Below, piece by piece: positions 17,304 through 26,299 of a stretch of DNA of 64,000 nucleotides (its first letter is position 1; every line of letters starts with the position of its first letter). This stretch comes from Vicinamibacteria bacterium. GTDB taxonomy: Bacteria; Acidobacteriota; Vicinamibacteria; Vicinamibacterales; UBA8438. The position numbers were made by a program, and so were the translations under genes. The stretch lies in contig JAJEEU010000037.1 of assembly GCA_022820825.1 (NCBI GenBank), positions 1 through 64,000 of the forward strand. Direction: 5' to 3'. The notes beneath the pieces were generated by a model that did not search any database, was not told the DNA's origin, and saw nothing but the letters and a program-made list of their open reading frames with translations.

Positions 17304-19778
17304 ATGCTTCGTCGGGTTGGATCCCTGTATTCCGTTACGGTCATTCTGCTCCTGTGGTCCGCCGCGGCGCACGCCCAGACCGGGAGCGTCAGCGGCAGCG
17401 TCGTCGACCAGACCGGCCTGGTGCTGCCGGGCGCCACCGTGTCGCTGCGCGGCGACGGCGTTCCGCGCACCGCCTACACGGACGAGCAGGGGAACTTCGA
17501 GCTGACCGGTGTCGCATCCGGCAGCTACACGCTGACCGCGACGCTGGCCGGCTTCACGGATGCCGCGATCGACGACGTGACGGTCGGCAGCGGGGCCGTG
17601 GAACTGGCGCCTGTAGAGTTGCAGCTCGCCAGCTTCGGCGACACGGTGGTGGTGACCGCCTCCCGCAATGAAGTCCGTCTTCTGGATGCGCCCGTATCGA
17701 CGTCGGTCATCACGGCGTCCACGCTCGAGACGACGCCGGCGCAGAACTACGGCGACCTCCTGCGCGCGACGCCCGGCGTCAACGTCATCCAGCTCTCGGC
17801 GCGCGACGTTCAGGTCGCCAGCCGCAGCCCCGGCAACACGCTGATCAACACCCAGCTCGTGCTGGTGGACGGCCGCAGCGCCTACCTCGACTTCTTCGGC
17901 CTCGTGCTGTGGGACCTGGTGCCGACGAACTTCGACGACGTGGAGCAGATCGAGGTGGTCCGCGGTCCGGCGTCCGCGGTATGGGGCGCCAACGCCATGA
18001 CCGGCGCGGTCAACATCATCACCAAACCGCCACGCGAGTCGGTCGGCACGACGGTGACGCTCACCGGCGGGTACATCGACCGCAACGACGGGACGGGCGC
18101 CGGACTCGGCGCCGGGTCGCTGTTCGGCGCCAACGCGACGGTGACGCGCGCGCCGAGCGACAGGTTGTCGTACCGCATCAGCGGCGGGTACTTCATGTCC
18201 GACGCCTTTGCGCGTCCCGCCGGGCAAATCCCGGTGGTAGACGACCCGCGGCAGCCGGGCCAGACCGTGGGCGGGGCGTTCTATCCCCTCGACTCGACGG
18301 ACGCCGGCTTCGGGCGGGGCTTCGCGAACCGCGGCACCAGCCAGCCCAAGTTCGACGTGCGTGTCGACCGGGAGCTGTCCGACGCCACCATCAGCTACTC
18401 CGGCGGCGTGGCGGGCACCGAAGGACTCGTGCACAGCGGCATCGGTCCGTACGACATTCAGACGGGCACGTACCTCGGCTACGGCAAGGTGAGCTACACG
18501 CGCGGCGCGCTGCGCGCGCAGTTCTTCACCAACTTCCTGGACGGCGAGGCGCCGAACCTGCTGCTGCCCGATCCCGCCACGGGCAGGCCGCTGCAGTTGA
18601 ACTTCAAGACCCAGACCTACGACGGGGAGATCGGCCATTCGGTATTCCTGGGCAACCGGCACCGCCTCAGCTACGGCGGCAACCTGCGGCAGAACAACTT
18701 CGACATCACGCTCGCGCCGCTCAGCGAGAACCGGACCGAAATCGGCGGCTACCTGCAGGATGAGATCTTCTGGGACCAGTTCCGCCTCGTCCTGGGCGGG
18801 CGCGTGGACAAGTTCGGCAACCTGTCCGACCCGAAGTTCTCGCCGCGCATCGCGTTCATCGTCAAGCCGGCGGAGGACCACTCCGTCACGCTCTCGTTCA
18901 ACCAGGCCTACCGCGCGCCGTCGGTCATCAACAACTTCCTGCAGACGAGCATCGTCAGCCCGGTGGACCTGAGCGGTCTCGCGCCGCTGCTGCCGCCGCC
19001 GCTGCAGCCGGCCGTGGCGCAGCCGTTCCCGCTCATAGTCAACGCGGTCGGCAGCAACATCCCGATCGGGAACATGGACCAGGACGAGCTGATCGTGGAA
19101 TCGCTAACGGCGTACGAGGTGAGCTACACCGGCGTGCTGCCGCGGGGGACGACGCTGGGCGGCTCCTTCTTCGTCAACCAGCGGGAGGATTCGATCAGCT
19201 TCACGCCGCTGGCGCCGACCCGCGACCCGTACACCCCGGCGAACCCGCCCCCGGGCTGGCAACTGCCTCCCGTCGTGCTGGGGTTGATGGCGCAGGCGGG
19301 GATCTACCTGCCCCGGACGGCTTTCACCTACTTCAACCTGGGTCCCCTGCGGCAGACCGGCGTGGAGCTGTGGCTCGATCAGCGGTTCTCGCGCGAGCTG
19401 GCGGCATCGGTCAACTACTCGTGGCAGTCGGAGCCCGAGATTCTCGACGACCCGAACCCGTTTCTGGCGTCCGAGCTGAACCTGCCGCCGACCCACCGCT
19501 TCAACGCGGAGGTGAACTGGAACGGCTCGCGGCTGCTCGGTGCGGCCTCCGTGAACGCCGCCACCGACGCGTTCTGGAGCGACGTGCTTTCAGCGGGTTA
19601 CCACGGCTACACCGACGGGTACGCGACGGTGAACGGCAGCTTCGGCGTGAAGTGGCAGGGCGGCAGGATCATCACCACCGTCAAGGTGAACAACCTGTTC
19701 AACCAGACCATCCAGCAGCACATCTTCGGCGACCTGCTGCGGCGGACCGTGATCGGCGAGATCAAGTTCCGCCTCTGA
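17304..19778 (+). CDS. TonB-dependent receptor with carboxypeptidase-regulatory domain
   Basis: An 824-residue outer-membrane protein. ATG 17304 is chosen because GGGAGGAA lies just upstream and a signal peptide follows (cleavage AHA/QTG near residue 23). A carboxypeptidase-regulatory-like domain (about 25-100) precedes the plug domain (about 125-235: TPAQNYGDLLRATPGVNV, VEQIEVVRGPASAVWGANAM). A 22-strand barrel ends in a C-terminal aromatic strand (GEIKFRL). It should import a ligand with TonB energy; the substrate is unknown. The plan is the OmpA-like CarbopepD_reg/TonB type frequent in Acidobacteriota. Confidence 0.95.
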   Translation: MLRRVGSLYSVTVILLLWSAAAHAQTGSVSGSVVDQTGLVLPGATVSLRGDGVPRTAYTDEQGNFELTGVASGSYTLTATLAGFTDAAIDDVTVGSGAVELAPVELQLASFGDTVVVTASRNEVRLLDAPVSTSVITASTLETTPAQNYGDLLRATPGVNVIQLSARDVQVASRSPGNTLINTQLVLVDGRSAYLDFFGLVLWDLVPTNFDDVEQIEVVRGPASAVWGANAMTGAVNIITKPPRESVGTTVTLTGGYIDRNDGTGAGLGAGSLFGANATVTRAPSDRLSYRISGGYFMSDAFARPAGQIPVVDDPRQPGQTVGGAFYPLDSTDAGFGRGFANRGTSQPKFDVRVDRELSDATISYSGGVAGTEGLVHSGIGPYDIQTGTYLGYGKVSYTRGALRAQFFTNFLDGEAPNLLLPDPATGRPLQLNFKTQTYDGEIGHSVFLGNRHRLSYGGNLRQNNFDITLAPLSENRTEIGGYLQDEIFWDQFRLVLGGRVDKFGNLSDPKFSPRIAFIVKPAEDHSVTLSFNQAYRAPSVINNFLQTSIVSPVDLSGLAPLLPPPLQPAVAQPFPLIVNAVGSNIPIGNMDQDELIVESLTAYEVSYTGVLPRGTTLGGSFFVNQREDSISFTPLAPTRDPYTPANPPPGWQLPPVVLGLMAQAGIYLPRTAFTYFNLGPLRQTGVELWLDQRFSRELAASVNYSWQSEPEILDDPNPFLASELNLPPTHRFNAEVNWNGSRLLGAASVNAATDAFWSDVLSAGYHGYTDGYATVNGSFGVKWQGGRIITTVKVNNLFNQTIQQHIFGDLLRRTVIGEIKFRL

Positions 19779-19789
19779 CGCGCTACCTC

Positions 19790-20278
19790 CTAATCCTGCG
19801 GGACGTCATAGTGCTCCCACAGGTACTCGGGGAAGTACGTGTGGAGGTGCAGGAAGATCTCGTGCACCAGGTTCACCGACTTGGTGACGCCATAGGCGTG
19901 GCAGCCCGGCCTGGCCACCACGTGGACCAGCATGCTGCCGCGGCGGTTCGAGCATCCCGCGCGCGCGCGGCGGCGGTCGATGCGGCGGTGCGCCGGCAGT
20001 GACCGCGCCGAGCGCCCCTCGATGAAGCGCCGGAGCTCCGCGGCAAGCTCGGAGCGGGCGCGCACGTGCGGCAGCACGTTGGTGAACGTCAGCGTGCCGG
20101 TGGCCGGTTCATACGTCAGCTTGAACGGCTTGTCGGCCAGCCACAGGAAGCGGAAATGATGCTTGCCGGCCCGCGGCGGCTGCTCCGCATAGCCCCTGAA
20201 CACGCCCCGGTCCGCGTATTCCTGCAGGCGGCGCCGCACTGCCGCCAAGTCGCGCGCCGTTGAATCCTCCGCCGCCAA
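19790..20278 (-). CDS. Conserved hypothetical protein (about 160 aa)
   Basis: The frame ends at 19790 and is clearly coding upstream to at least 20239: VFRGYAEQPPRAGKHHFRFL, KLTYEPATGTLTFTNVLP, HRRIDRRRARAGCSNRRG and NLVHEIFLHLHTYFPEYL. No ATG is available. Candidate starts are TTG 20278 (AGGA just before), TTG 20248 and GTG 20239. It resembles a family of uncharacterised bacterial proteins with this same ending (YGVTKSVNLVHEIFL). No domain or signal peptide is recognised. It lies 20 nt after the ThDP enzyme gene on the same strand. Confidence 0.65.
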   Translation of the reverse strand: MAAEDSTARDLAAVRRRLQEYADRGVFRGYAEQPPRAGKHHFRFLWLADKPFKLTYEPATGTLTFTNVLPHVRARSELAAELRRFIEGRSARSLPAHRRIDRRRARAGCSNRRGSMLVHVVARPGCHAYGVTKSVNLVHEIFLHLHTYFPEYLWEHYDVPQD

Positions 20279-20298
20279 GTTCCTGTATGGAGCTGCGG

Positions 20299-22248
20299 TC
20301 AGTGGTTGTACGACATCACGCCGGGCTCGACCTTGCCGAGGAACCCGGGCGGATACTGGTCGCGCACCCAGAATTCCTTCCTGGCCTGCACGTTGACGAC
20401 CGCCGGACGGCTCTCGTCCAGCGCCACCTGGTACGCGCGCTCCAGCGCCGGCTTGAACTCGCCCGGCCGCGTGACGTACTCGCCGTGCGCGCCGAGCGCC
20501 TCGCCCACCTTGTCGTAGCGCACGTTCTCCTGGAAGAGGTGGATGGGGAGGCTGATGGCGTTGTTCCGCTGCCCCGTCCAGGTGCCCCAGGCGTTGTTGT
20601 TGTAGACGATGATCACGGCCGGCAGCCGGTACTTCGCCAGCGTTTCGAGCTCCATCCCGGAATAGCCCATGCCGCCGTCGCCGGTGATGGTCACGACCGG
20701 ATGCCCCTGGTAGTCGGCCTGCGCGCCGACGCCGTGCCTGACCGCCACCGCGGCGCCCAGCGCGTAGCCGACGTCGGGGCCTATCGCGCCGTACTGGTAG
20801 GCGCCGTTGATGACCTGCCCCGGCCGGTACCCGCGCATGTACCGCCGCGTGTAGCGCGCGATCCCGTAGCCGCCCTGGACGACTGTAGTGCGCTCGCGCG
20901 GCAGGCTGCCGTTGTAGAGGAAGTCGGCCAGCTCCTTGCCGAGCACCGCCGGGTGCACGGCGTCGGTATAGGTGAGGCCGGTCTGGTAGAACTGCTCGTT
21001 CTCGGCCTCGAACGCCTGCCGCGCCGCGGCCACCTCGGCCAGCCAGGCGTCGTGCTTCCGGCTCGGCATGGCCTCGGCGAGCGCCTCCAGCGCCGCCATC
21101 TCGTCGCTGACGATGCCGACGTCGATCGGCAGGTTGCGGCCGATGTCCTCGGCGGCCGGGTCGATGCGGATGTAGCGTGCGTCCGGCCCGAAGGCGAACT
21201 CGCCCATCGCCGGCATGCAGTACTGCCCCACGAGCAGCACCACGTCCGCACTTGCCAGCGCGTCCGGCGCCGCGTCGGCCGACAGCGGGCTGTCGGCGGG
21301 GAACTGCCCCTTCATCGCGCCCGATTCGACCACCGGGATCTGCGCCTTCTCGGCAAGACGCTGCAGCGCCTTCCACGCCTTGTGGTAGAAGACCCCGTTG
21401 CTCGACACGATGATCGGCCGTTGCGCCCCCTGCAGCAGGCGGACGGCGGCATCGACGGCCTTCGGATCCGGATGCGGCTTCGCCTCGGTCCGGTAGCGCG
21501 TCTTGTCGTAGTAGTACTCCAGCTCGCTGGCATCCTGAAAAACGGCGCCCGCCACCTCGGCCGGGAAGTCCAGGTGCACCGGCTTCGGCACGCCGGTATT
21601 GAGCTGCCGGAACGCGTAGCCCGCGTACTCCCAGGTGCGCTCCGGCGTGATCAGCCGCTTGCCGTACTTGCGCATCCCCTCCGTGGTCGGCTGCTGGTAG
21701 CAGTCCTGGATCCCGCGCTCGGTGTCGTCGCCGCGGATGGTCGTGTTGCTCGCCAGCACGAGCATCGGCGAACGCGCCGCGTTGGCCGCCGCGATGCCGC
21801 AGATCATGTCCGTGAACCCCGGGCCCTCGGTGCCGGAGGTCGCCGCGATCTCGCCCGTCGCCCGGCAGAACGCGTCCGCCGCGTGGGCCAACGACCCCTC
21901 GTGGCGGCCCGAATATGTAGGAATACCCGCCTCCGCCATCGCGTGCACGACCAGGTAGTTGCCCGGGCAGCAGAACAGCGCGCCGATGCCTTCCTCCCTG
22001 CACGCGCGCGCGAACACCTGCGCGCCGATCATCGGGAAGTCGACAGCCGGCCGCGGCGCCCGTTCCGCGGCCTCGAACTCGCTCGGGATGGTGATCGGCC
22101 GCGCATCCTCCTCGGCCGCCGCGGCGATGCGCCCCGTGCCCAGGGCGGCCGCCGTGGCGCCGGCGCCGCCAAGCACGGCCTTCTTCATGAACAACCGGCG
22201 GGATTCCGCGACGTTGCCCTGCCCCTGCTTCCGCGCGCGCTTCTTCAT
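20299..22248 (-). CDS. Thiamine diphosphate-dependent enzyme with a Tat-like signal
   Basis: A 649-residue member of the acetolactate synthase/benzoylformate decarboxylase superfamily. The N-terminal PYR domain carries the activating Glu in [15 protein letters not shown]. The central domain follows, and the C-terminal PP domain has the ThDP/Mg motif [18 protein letters not shown] ending in NNN. Ahead of it is a leader with [15 protein letters not shown], which looks like a twin-arginine export signal. That is odd, since ThDP enzymes are normally cytoplasmic. The reaction cannot be named. The hypothetical protein 19790-20278 follows in the same operon. Confidence 0.9.
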   Translation of the reverse strand: MKKRARKQGQGNVAESRRLFMKKAVLGGAGATAAALGTGRIAAAAEEDARPITIPSEFEAAERAPRPAVDFPMIGAQVFARACREEGIGALFCCPGNYLVVHAMAEAGIPTYSGRHEGSLAHAADAFCRATGEIAATSGTEGPGFTDMICGIAAANAARSPMLVLASNTTIRGDDTERGIQDCYQQPTTEGMRKYGKRLITPERTWEYAGYAFRQLNTGVPKPVHLDFPAEVAGAVFQDASELEYYYDKTRYRTEAKPHPDPKAVDAAVRLLQGAQRPIIVSSNGVFYHKAWKALQRLAEKAQIPVVESGAMKGQFPADSPLSADAAPDALASADVVLLVGQYCMPAMGEFAFGPDARYIRIDPAAEDIGRNLPIDVGIVSDEMAALEALAEAMPSRKHDAWLAEVAAARQAFEAENEQFYQTGLTYTDAVHPAVLGKELADFLYNGSLPRERTTVVQGGYGIARYTRRYMRGYRPGQVINGAYQYGAIGPDVGYALGAAVAVRHGVGAQADYQGHPVVTITGDGGMGYSGMELETLAKYRLPAVIIVYNNNAWGTWTGQRNNAISLPIHLFQENVRYDKVGEALGAHGEYVTRPGEFKPALERAYQVALDESRPAVVNVQARKEFWVRDQYPPGFLGKVEPGVMSYNH

Positions 22249-22280
22249 CGGAGACCTCCGTCCGAATCCGCTCCCCGGAC

Positions 22281-22309
22281 GCCGGCCGCCGCCGGATGCG
22301 GCGGCCGGC
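22281..22309. other. Strong GC hairpin upstream of the ThDP gene
   Basis: GCCGGCCGCC (22281-22290) and GGCGGCCGGC (22300-22309) form a perfect 10-bp stem with a 9-nt loop. It lies in the divergent region between the ThDP enzyme gene and the DUF1592 gene. There is no T-run, so it is not a standard terminator. Confidence 0.5.
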
Positions 22310-22311
22310 CT

Positions 22312-22414
22312 ATCGTATCATCGGTATTGTCGACATTTGTGTTTCAGCGACCTGCGCCGTCATCCCCGGCCCTTGTCCGGGTCCGCTGCAGTTGCGCCGG
22401 TTTGATGATACGAT
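22312..22414. promoter_or_regulatory. Widely spaced 11-bp inverted repeat in divergent promoter region
   Basis: ATCGTATCATC (22312-22322) is repeated in inverted form as GATGATACGAT (22404-22414), 81 bp apart, perfectly matched. It sits between two divergent genes and could be paired binding sites for a regulator. No such repeat is seen by eye at the other DUF1592 loci. Confidence 0.35.
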
Positions 22415-22441
22415 GGCCCTGCTACCAACAGTAGATTGACG

Positions 22442-24919
22442 ATGCCCGACAGACCGCCGCCGCCCCGCCGGGCGAAAGTGCTGCCAAGCGCAATGGCATT
22501 CGGTCTCGGTGTGCTGATTGCCGCCGCAGGCGCGGATCGCCTGTCCCTGCAGGCGCAGGGTGGGTCGCCGGCTGTCCGGACGGCGGCCGAATCCGCGGCG
22601 CCGTCGCGCGCTCTGCTCGATCGGTACTGCGTAAGCTGCCACAACGAGCGCCTCGAGACGGGCGGCGTGATGTTCGACACGGTCGATCTCGGCCGCGTGG
22701 ATCTCCACCGTGAGCTGCTCGAGAAGGTCGTGCGCAAGCTCCGCAGCGACCAGATGCCGCCGCAGGGGCGTCCGCGGCCCGCGGCGCCCGAGGCCGCGGC
22801 GTTCGTATCCGCGCTCGAGGCGGAGCTCGACCGCGTGGCGGCCGCCGCTCCGAACCCGGGCAGGATCGCGCCGCGCCGCCTGAACCGCACGGAGTACGTC
22901 AACGCCATCCGCGACCTGCTGGCGCTGGAAATCGACGGCGAGGCGCTGCTCCCGAGCGACATGGCCGGCTTCGGCTTCGACAACAACGCCGAAGTGCTGG
23001 CGATGACGCCGGGGCTGATGGAACGCTACATCATCGCGGCGGCCAAGGTCAGCCGCCTCGCCGTGGGCACGCTGGAGAACCGGCCGATCATCCAGACCTA
23101 CCGGGTCCCGCCTGTGACGAGGCAGGACGCGCGGATGGGCGAGGGCATGCCGTTCGCCACGCACGGTGGTCTCAGCGCCCGCCACACCTTCCCGCTCGAC
23201 GGCGACTACCTGTTCAAGATCCGCCTCGGGCGCAACGACGGCGGCGGAACGATTGGCGGCAACATCGCCGAGCGCGAGTACCACCTCGAACTGAGAATCG
23301 ACCACGCCCTCGTAGGGCGCCTGACGGTGGGCGGCAGGTTCAAGGGGCAGGTCAAGTACAGCCTGAGCCTGGCGCCGCCCGAGGACGATGTCGTCCACCG
23401 CGAAGCCGCCCTATACAGCATGAGCGCCGATGAGGACCTGGAGGTCCGCGTCCCGGTCGAGGCCGGCAGCAGGGTCGTCTCGGTGGGCTTCACCAACGTG
23501 GCGCCGTCGGCCTTCGAGGGCGAGGGCGACACGGTGGTCGCCGAGCTCGCGGCGCTCGAGATCCATGGGCCGTTCGAAGGGAAAATCCCGGGCGAGACTC
23601 CCAGTCGAACGCGAATCTTCGTGTGCCGGCCGAGCGGTTCCGGGGACGAGCAGCCGTGCGCCCGGCAAATCATCTCCACGTTGACCCGCCGTGCGTATCG
23701 TCGCCCCGTCACGGACGCCGACCTCGACCCGCTCATGCGGATCTACGAGGTCGGACGCGCCGAGGGCGACTTCGAGACCGGCATTGCGCGCGCGCTCGAG
23801 GCGCTGCTGAGCATGCCCGCGTTCCTGATGCGCAGCGAGGCGCGGCCGGTCGACACCGGCGCGGCGGCGCTGCATCGCATCAGCGACGTCGAGCTGGCGT
23901 CCCGGCTGGCCTTCTTCCTCTGGCGGAGCATCCCGGACGACGAGCTGCTGGAAGCGGCCGAGCGCGGCCGGTTGTCGGACCCCGCGGTCCTCGCCCGGGA
24001 GACGCGGCGGCTGCTGGCCGATCCGCGGGCCACGCGCTGGATGAACGACTTCCTCGGGCAGTGGCTGCAGATCCGCAACCTGGAGTCGATAGTGCCCGAT
24101 CCGTTGACGTTTCCGTCATTCGACGAAACGCTGCGGCGGGCGATGCTCTCGGAGACGGAGCTGTTCTTCGAGAGCCAGGTGCGCGACGACCGCAGCATCC
24201 TGGACCTGCTCGGGGCCGACTACACGTTCCTCAACGCCCGACTGGCCGAGCACTACGGAATTCCCGACGTGTACGGGAGCCATTTCAGGCGGGTCCCGGT
24301 CACGGACGCGGCGCGGCACGGGTTGCTGGGGCACGCCAGCGTGCTGACCACCACGTCGTACGCCAACCGGACGTCCGTCGTGTTGCGCGGCAAGTGGGTG
24401 CTGGAGACGCTGCTGGGCGCGCCGCCGCCCGCGCCGCCGCCGAACGTCCCGCCGCTGCCCCAGAACGACGAGGCTGACACGCCGACATCGTTGCGGGAGA
24501 AGATGGAGCAGCATCGCGCCAATCCCGTGTGCGCGACCTGCCATGCCAATCTCGATCCGCTCGGGTTCGCGGTCGAGAACTTCGACGCCGTCGGCAGGTG
24601 GCGCGAGGACGACGACGGTGCGCCGATCGACGCCGCCATCACCTGGAAGGGCGCGCAAATCGACGGTCCGGCGCAGTTCCGCGCCGCGCTGCTCGAACGC
24701 AGCGAGCAGGAGCTGCTGCGCACCGTCACCGAAAAGCTGTTGATATACGCGCTCGGCCGGGGGCTCACCTACCATGATGCGCCCACCGTGCGCCGGCTCG
24801 TGCGCGACGCGGCCGAAGACGACTACCGTTGGTCTTCACTGATCCTCGGCATCGTCCGGAGCGACCCGTTCCGGCAACGGATGCTCGGAAGCGCGGACCA
24901 ACTGCAAGCGGAGCAATAG
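22442..24919 (+). CDS. DUF1592-type cytochrome-like secreted protein (set B)
   Basis: 825 residues from ATG 22442 (a TTG 6 nt earlier is possible). A hydrophobic leader (AMAFGLGVLIAAAG) is followed by a CVSCH haem motif at residues 63-67, then DUF1587, DUF1595, DUF1592, DUF1588 and DUF1585 regions. A second haem motif, CATCH, lies near residue 698, followed by ENFDAVGRW. Exported, probably a two-haem redox protein of unknown substrate. The stop is 2 nt before the DUF1552 start, so the two are tightly coupled. Same family as 2931-5375 and 44215-46641. Confidence 0.93.
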   Translation: MPDRPPPPRRAKVLPSAMAFGLGVLIAAAGADRLSLQAQGGSPAVRTAAESAAPSRALLDRYCVSCHNERLETGGVMFDTVDLGRVDLHRELLEKVVRKLRSDQMPPQGRPRPAAPEAAAFVSALEAELDRVAAAAPNPGRIAPRRLNRTEYVNAIRDLLALEIDGEALLPSDMAGFGFDNNAEVLAMTPGLMERYIIAAAKVSRLAVGTLENRPIIQTYRVPPVTRQDARMGEGMPFATHGGLSARHTFPLDGDYLFKIRLGRNDGGGTIGGNIAEREYHLELRIDHALVGRLTVGGRFKGQVKYSLSLAPPEDDVVHREAALYSMSADEDLEVRVPVEAGSRVVSVGFTNVAPSAFEGEGDTVVAELAALEIHGPFEGKIPGETPSRTRIFVCRPSGSGDEQPCARQIISTLTRRAYRRPVTDADLDPLMRIYEVGRAEGDFETGIARALEALLSMPAFLMRSEARPVDTGAAALHRISDVELASRLAFFLWRSIPDDELLEAAERGRLSDPAVLARETRRLLADPRATRWMNDFLGQWLQIRNLESIVPDPLTFPSFDETLRRAMLSETELFFESQVRDDRSILDLLGADYTFLNARLAEHYGIPDVYGSHFRRVPVTDAARHGLLGHASVLTTTSYANRTSVVLRGKWVLETLLGAPPPAPPPNVPPLPQNDEADTPTSLREKMEQHRANPVCATCHANLDPLGFAVENFDAVGRWREDDDGAPIDAAITWKGAQIDGPAQFRAALLERSEQELLRTVTEKLLIYALGRGLTYHDAPTVRRLVRDAAEDDYRWSSLILGIVRSDPFRQRMLGSADQLQAEQ

Positions 24920-24921
24920 CC

Positions 24922-26271
24922 ATGTTCATCACGAAGAAGCATCTGTCCCGCCGTACGTTGCTGCGCGGCGCCGGCGCCGCTCTCGCGCTGCCCCTGCTGG
25001 ACGCGATGGTGCCCGCGCTGACCGCGCTGAGCCGGACGGCGGCGGCCCCGGCGCGCCTGCGGCGGCTCGGGGTCTTCTACGTCCCCAACGGCATGTCCAT
25101 GGGTTACTGGTGGCCGGAAGCCGAGGGCCGCCTGACCACGATGCCGCCGATACTCGAATCGCTGTCGGAGCTGAAGGACGAGGTGTTGCTCATCGGCGGC
25201 CTGGCCGACGAGCCGGCGAACCAGATTGCGTTCGGGGGTGACCACGCGCGCTCGGCCGGCACGTTCCTGACGGCGACCCCCTACAAGCCGACGGAGGGCG
25301 CAGACGTCTACGCCGCCGTGTCCATGGACCAGATCGCCGCGCGCGAGCTCGGCAAGCAGACGCAGCTCACGTCGCTGGAGCTCGGCGTCGAGTCGAACGC
25401 CATGGTGGGCTCCTGCGATGCGGGCGCGAGCTGCGCCTACACCAATACGATCGCGTGGCGCACGCCGACCACGCCGCTGCCCGTCGAGCGCGATCCGCGG
25501 GCCGTCTTCGAGCGGCTCTTCGGGATCAGCGGCAGCACGGACCCCGCGGCGCGGCGGGCGCGGCTCCAGCGCGACCAGACGATCGTCGACGCGGTGTCCT
25601 CCGAGCTGCAGCGTCTCGAGCTGACCCTCGCGGCGGAGGACCGGCTCAAGGTGGCCGAATACGCCGACGCGGTGCGCGACGTCGAGCGGCGCATCCGGAT
25701 TGCCGAGCAGCAGAGCTCCCGCGAGCTGCCGCTGGTGGACGAGCCCGCCGGCATTCCGGACGACTATGCCACGCACGCGAAGCTGCTGATGGACATGCTG
25801 GCGCTGGCCTACCAGGCCGATCTGACGCGCGTCAGCACGTTCATGCTGGCCAAGGAGGTCAGCGGACGCGCCTATCCCGAGATCGGGGTCTCCGATTCGC
25901 ACCATCCGCTGTCGCACCACCAGGACGAGCCGGCCAAGCTCGAGCGGCTGTACAAGGTCAACGAGTACCACTTCCAGCAGTTCGCCCATCTCGTAAAGCG
26001 CCTGGCGCAGACGCCCGAGGGTGAAGGGACGCTGCTGGACCACACCGCCCTGCTCTACGGGACGGGTATCAGCGACAGCAACACCCACTTCCACGACGAC
26101 CTGCCGATTGCGGTCGTCGGCGGCCGGGCCGCGGGGATACGCGGCGGCCGCTACGTCCGGCATCCCCTGGGGACGCCGCTCGCCAACCTGTTCCTGCCGC
26201 TGCTCGACAACTTCGACATACACCTCGACAGCTTCGGCGACAGCACCGGCCGGATCGATACGCTCACGTAG
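24922..26271 (+). CDS. DUF1552 family Tat-signal protein (set B)
   Basis: 449 residues from ATG 24922; the longer frame from 24829 lies inside the upstream gene. It starts MFITKKHLSRRTLLRGAGA, a twin-arginine-like signal. It shares FYVPNGMSMGYW, CAYTNT, RDVERRI, SDSHHPLSHHQDEP and GTGISDSNTHFHDDLP with the other two copies. The conserved His/Asp stretches could bind metal, but no function is established. It lies between the DUF1592 gene (2-nt gap) and the ankyrin gene (28-nt gap). Confidence 0.93.
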   Translation: MFITKKHLSRRTLLRGAGAALALPLLDAMVPALTALSRTAAAPARLRRLGVFYVPNGMSMGYWWPEAEGRLTTMPPILESLSELKDEVLLIGGLADEPANQIAFGGDHARSAGTFLTATPYKPTEGADVYAAVSMDQIAARELGKQTQLTSLELGVESNAMVGSCDAGASCAYTNTIAWRTPTTPLPVERDPRAVFERLFGISGSTDPAARRARLQRDQTIVDAVSSELQRLELTLAAEDRLKVAEYADAVRDVERRIRIAEQQSSRELPLVDEPAGIPDDYATHAKLLMDMLALAYQADLTRVSTFMLAKEVSGRAYPEIGVSDSHHPLSHHQDEPAKLERLYKVNEYHFQQFAHLVKRLAQTPEGEGTLLDHTALLYGTGISDSNTHFHDDLPIAVVGGRAAGIRGGRYVRHPLGTPLANLFLPLLDNFDIHLDSFGDSTGRIDTLT

Positions 26272-26299
26272 GGGCCGACCCTTACCGACGAGGATCAGC

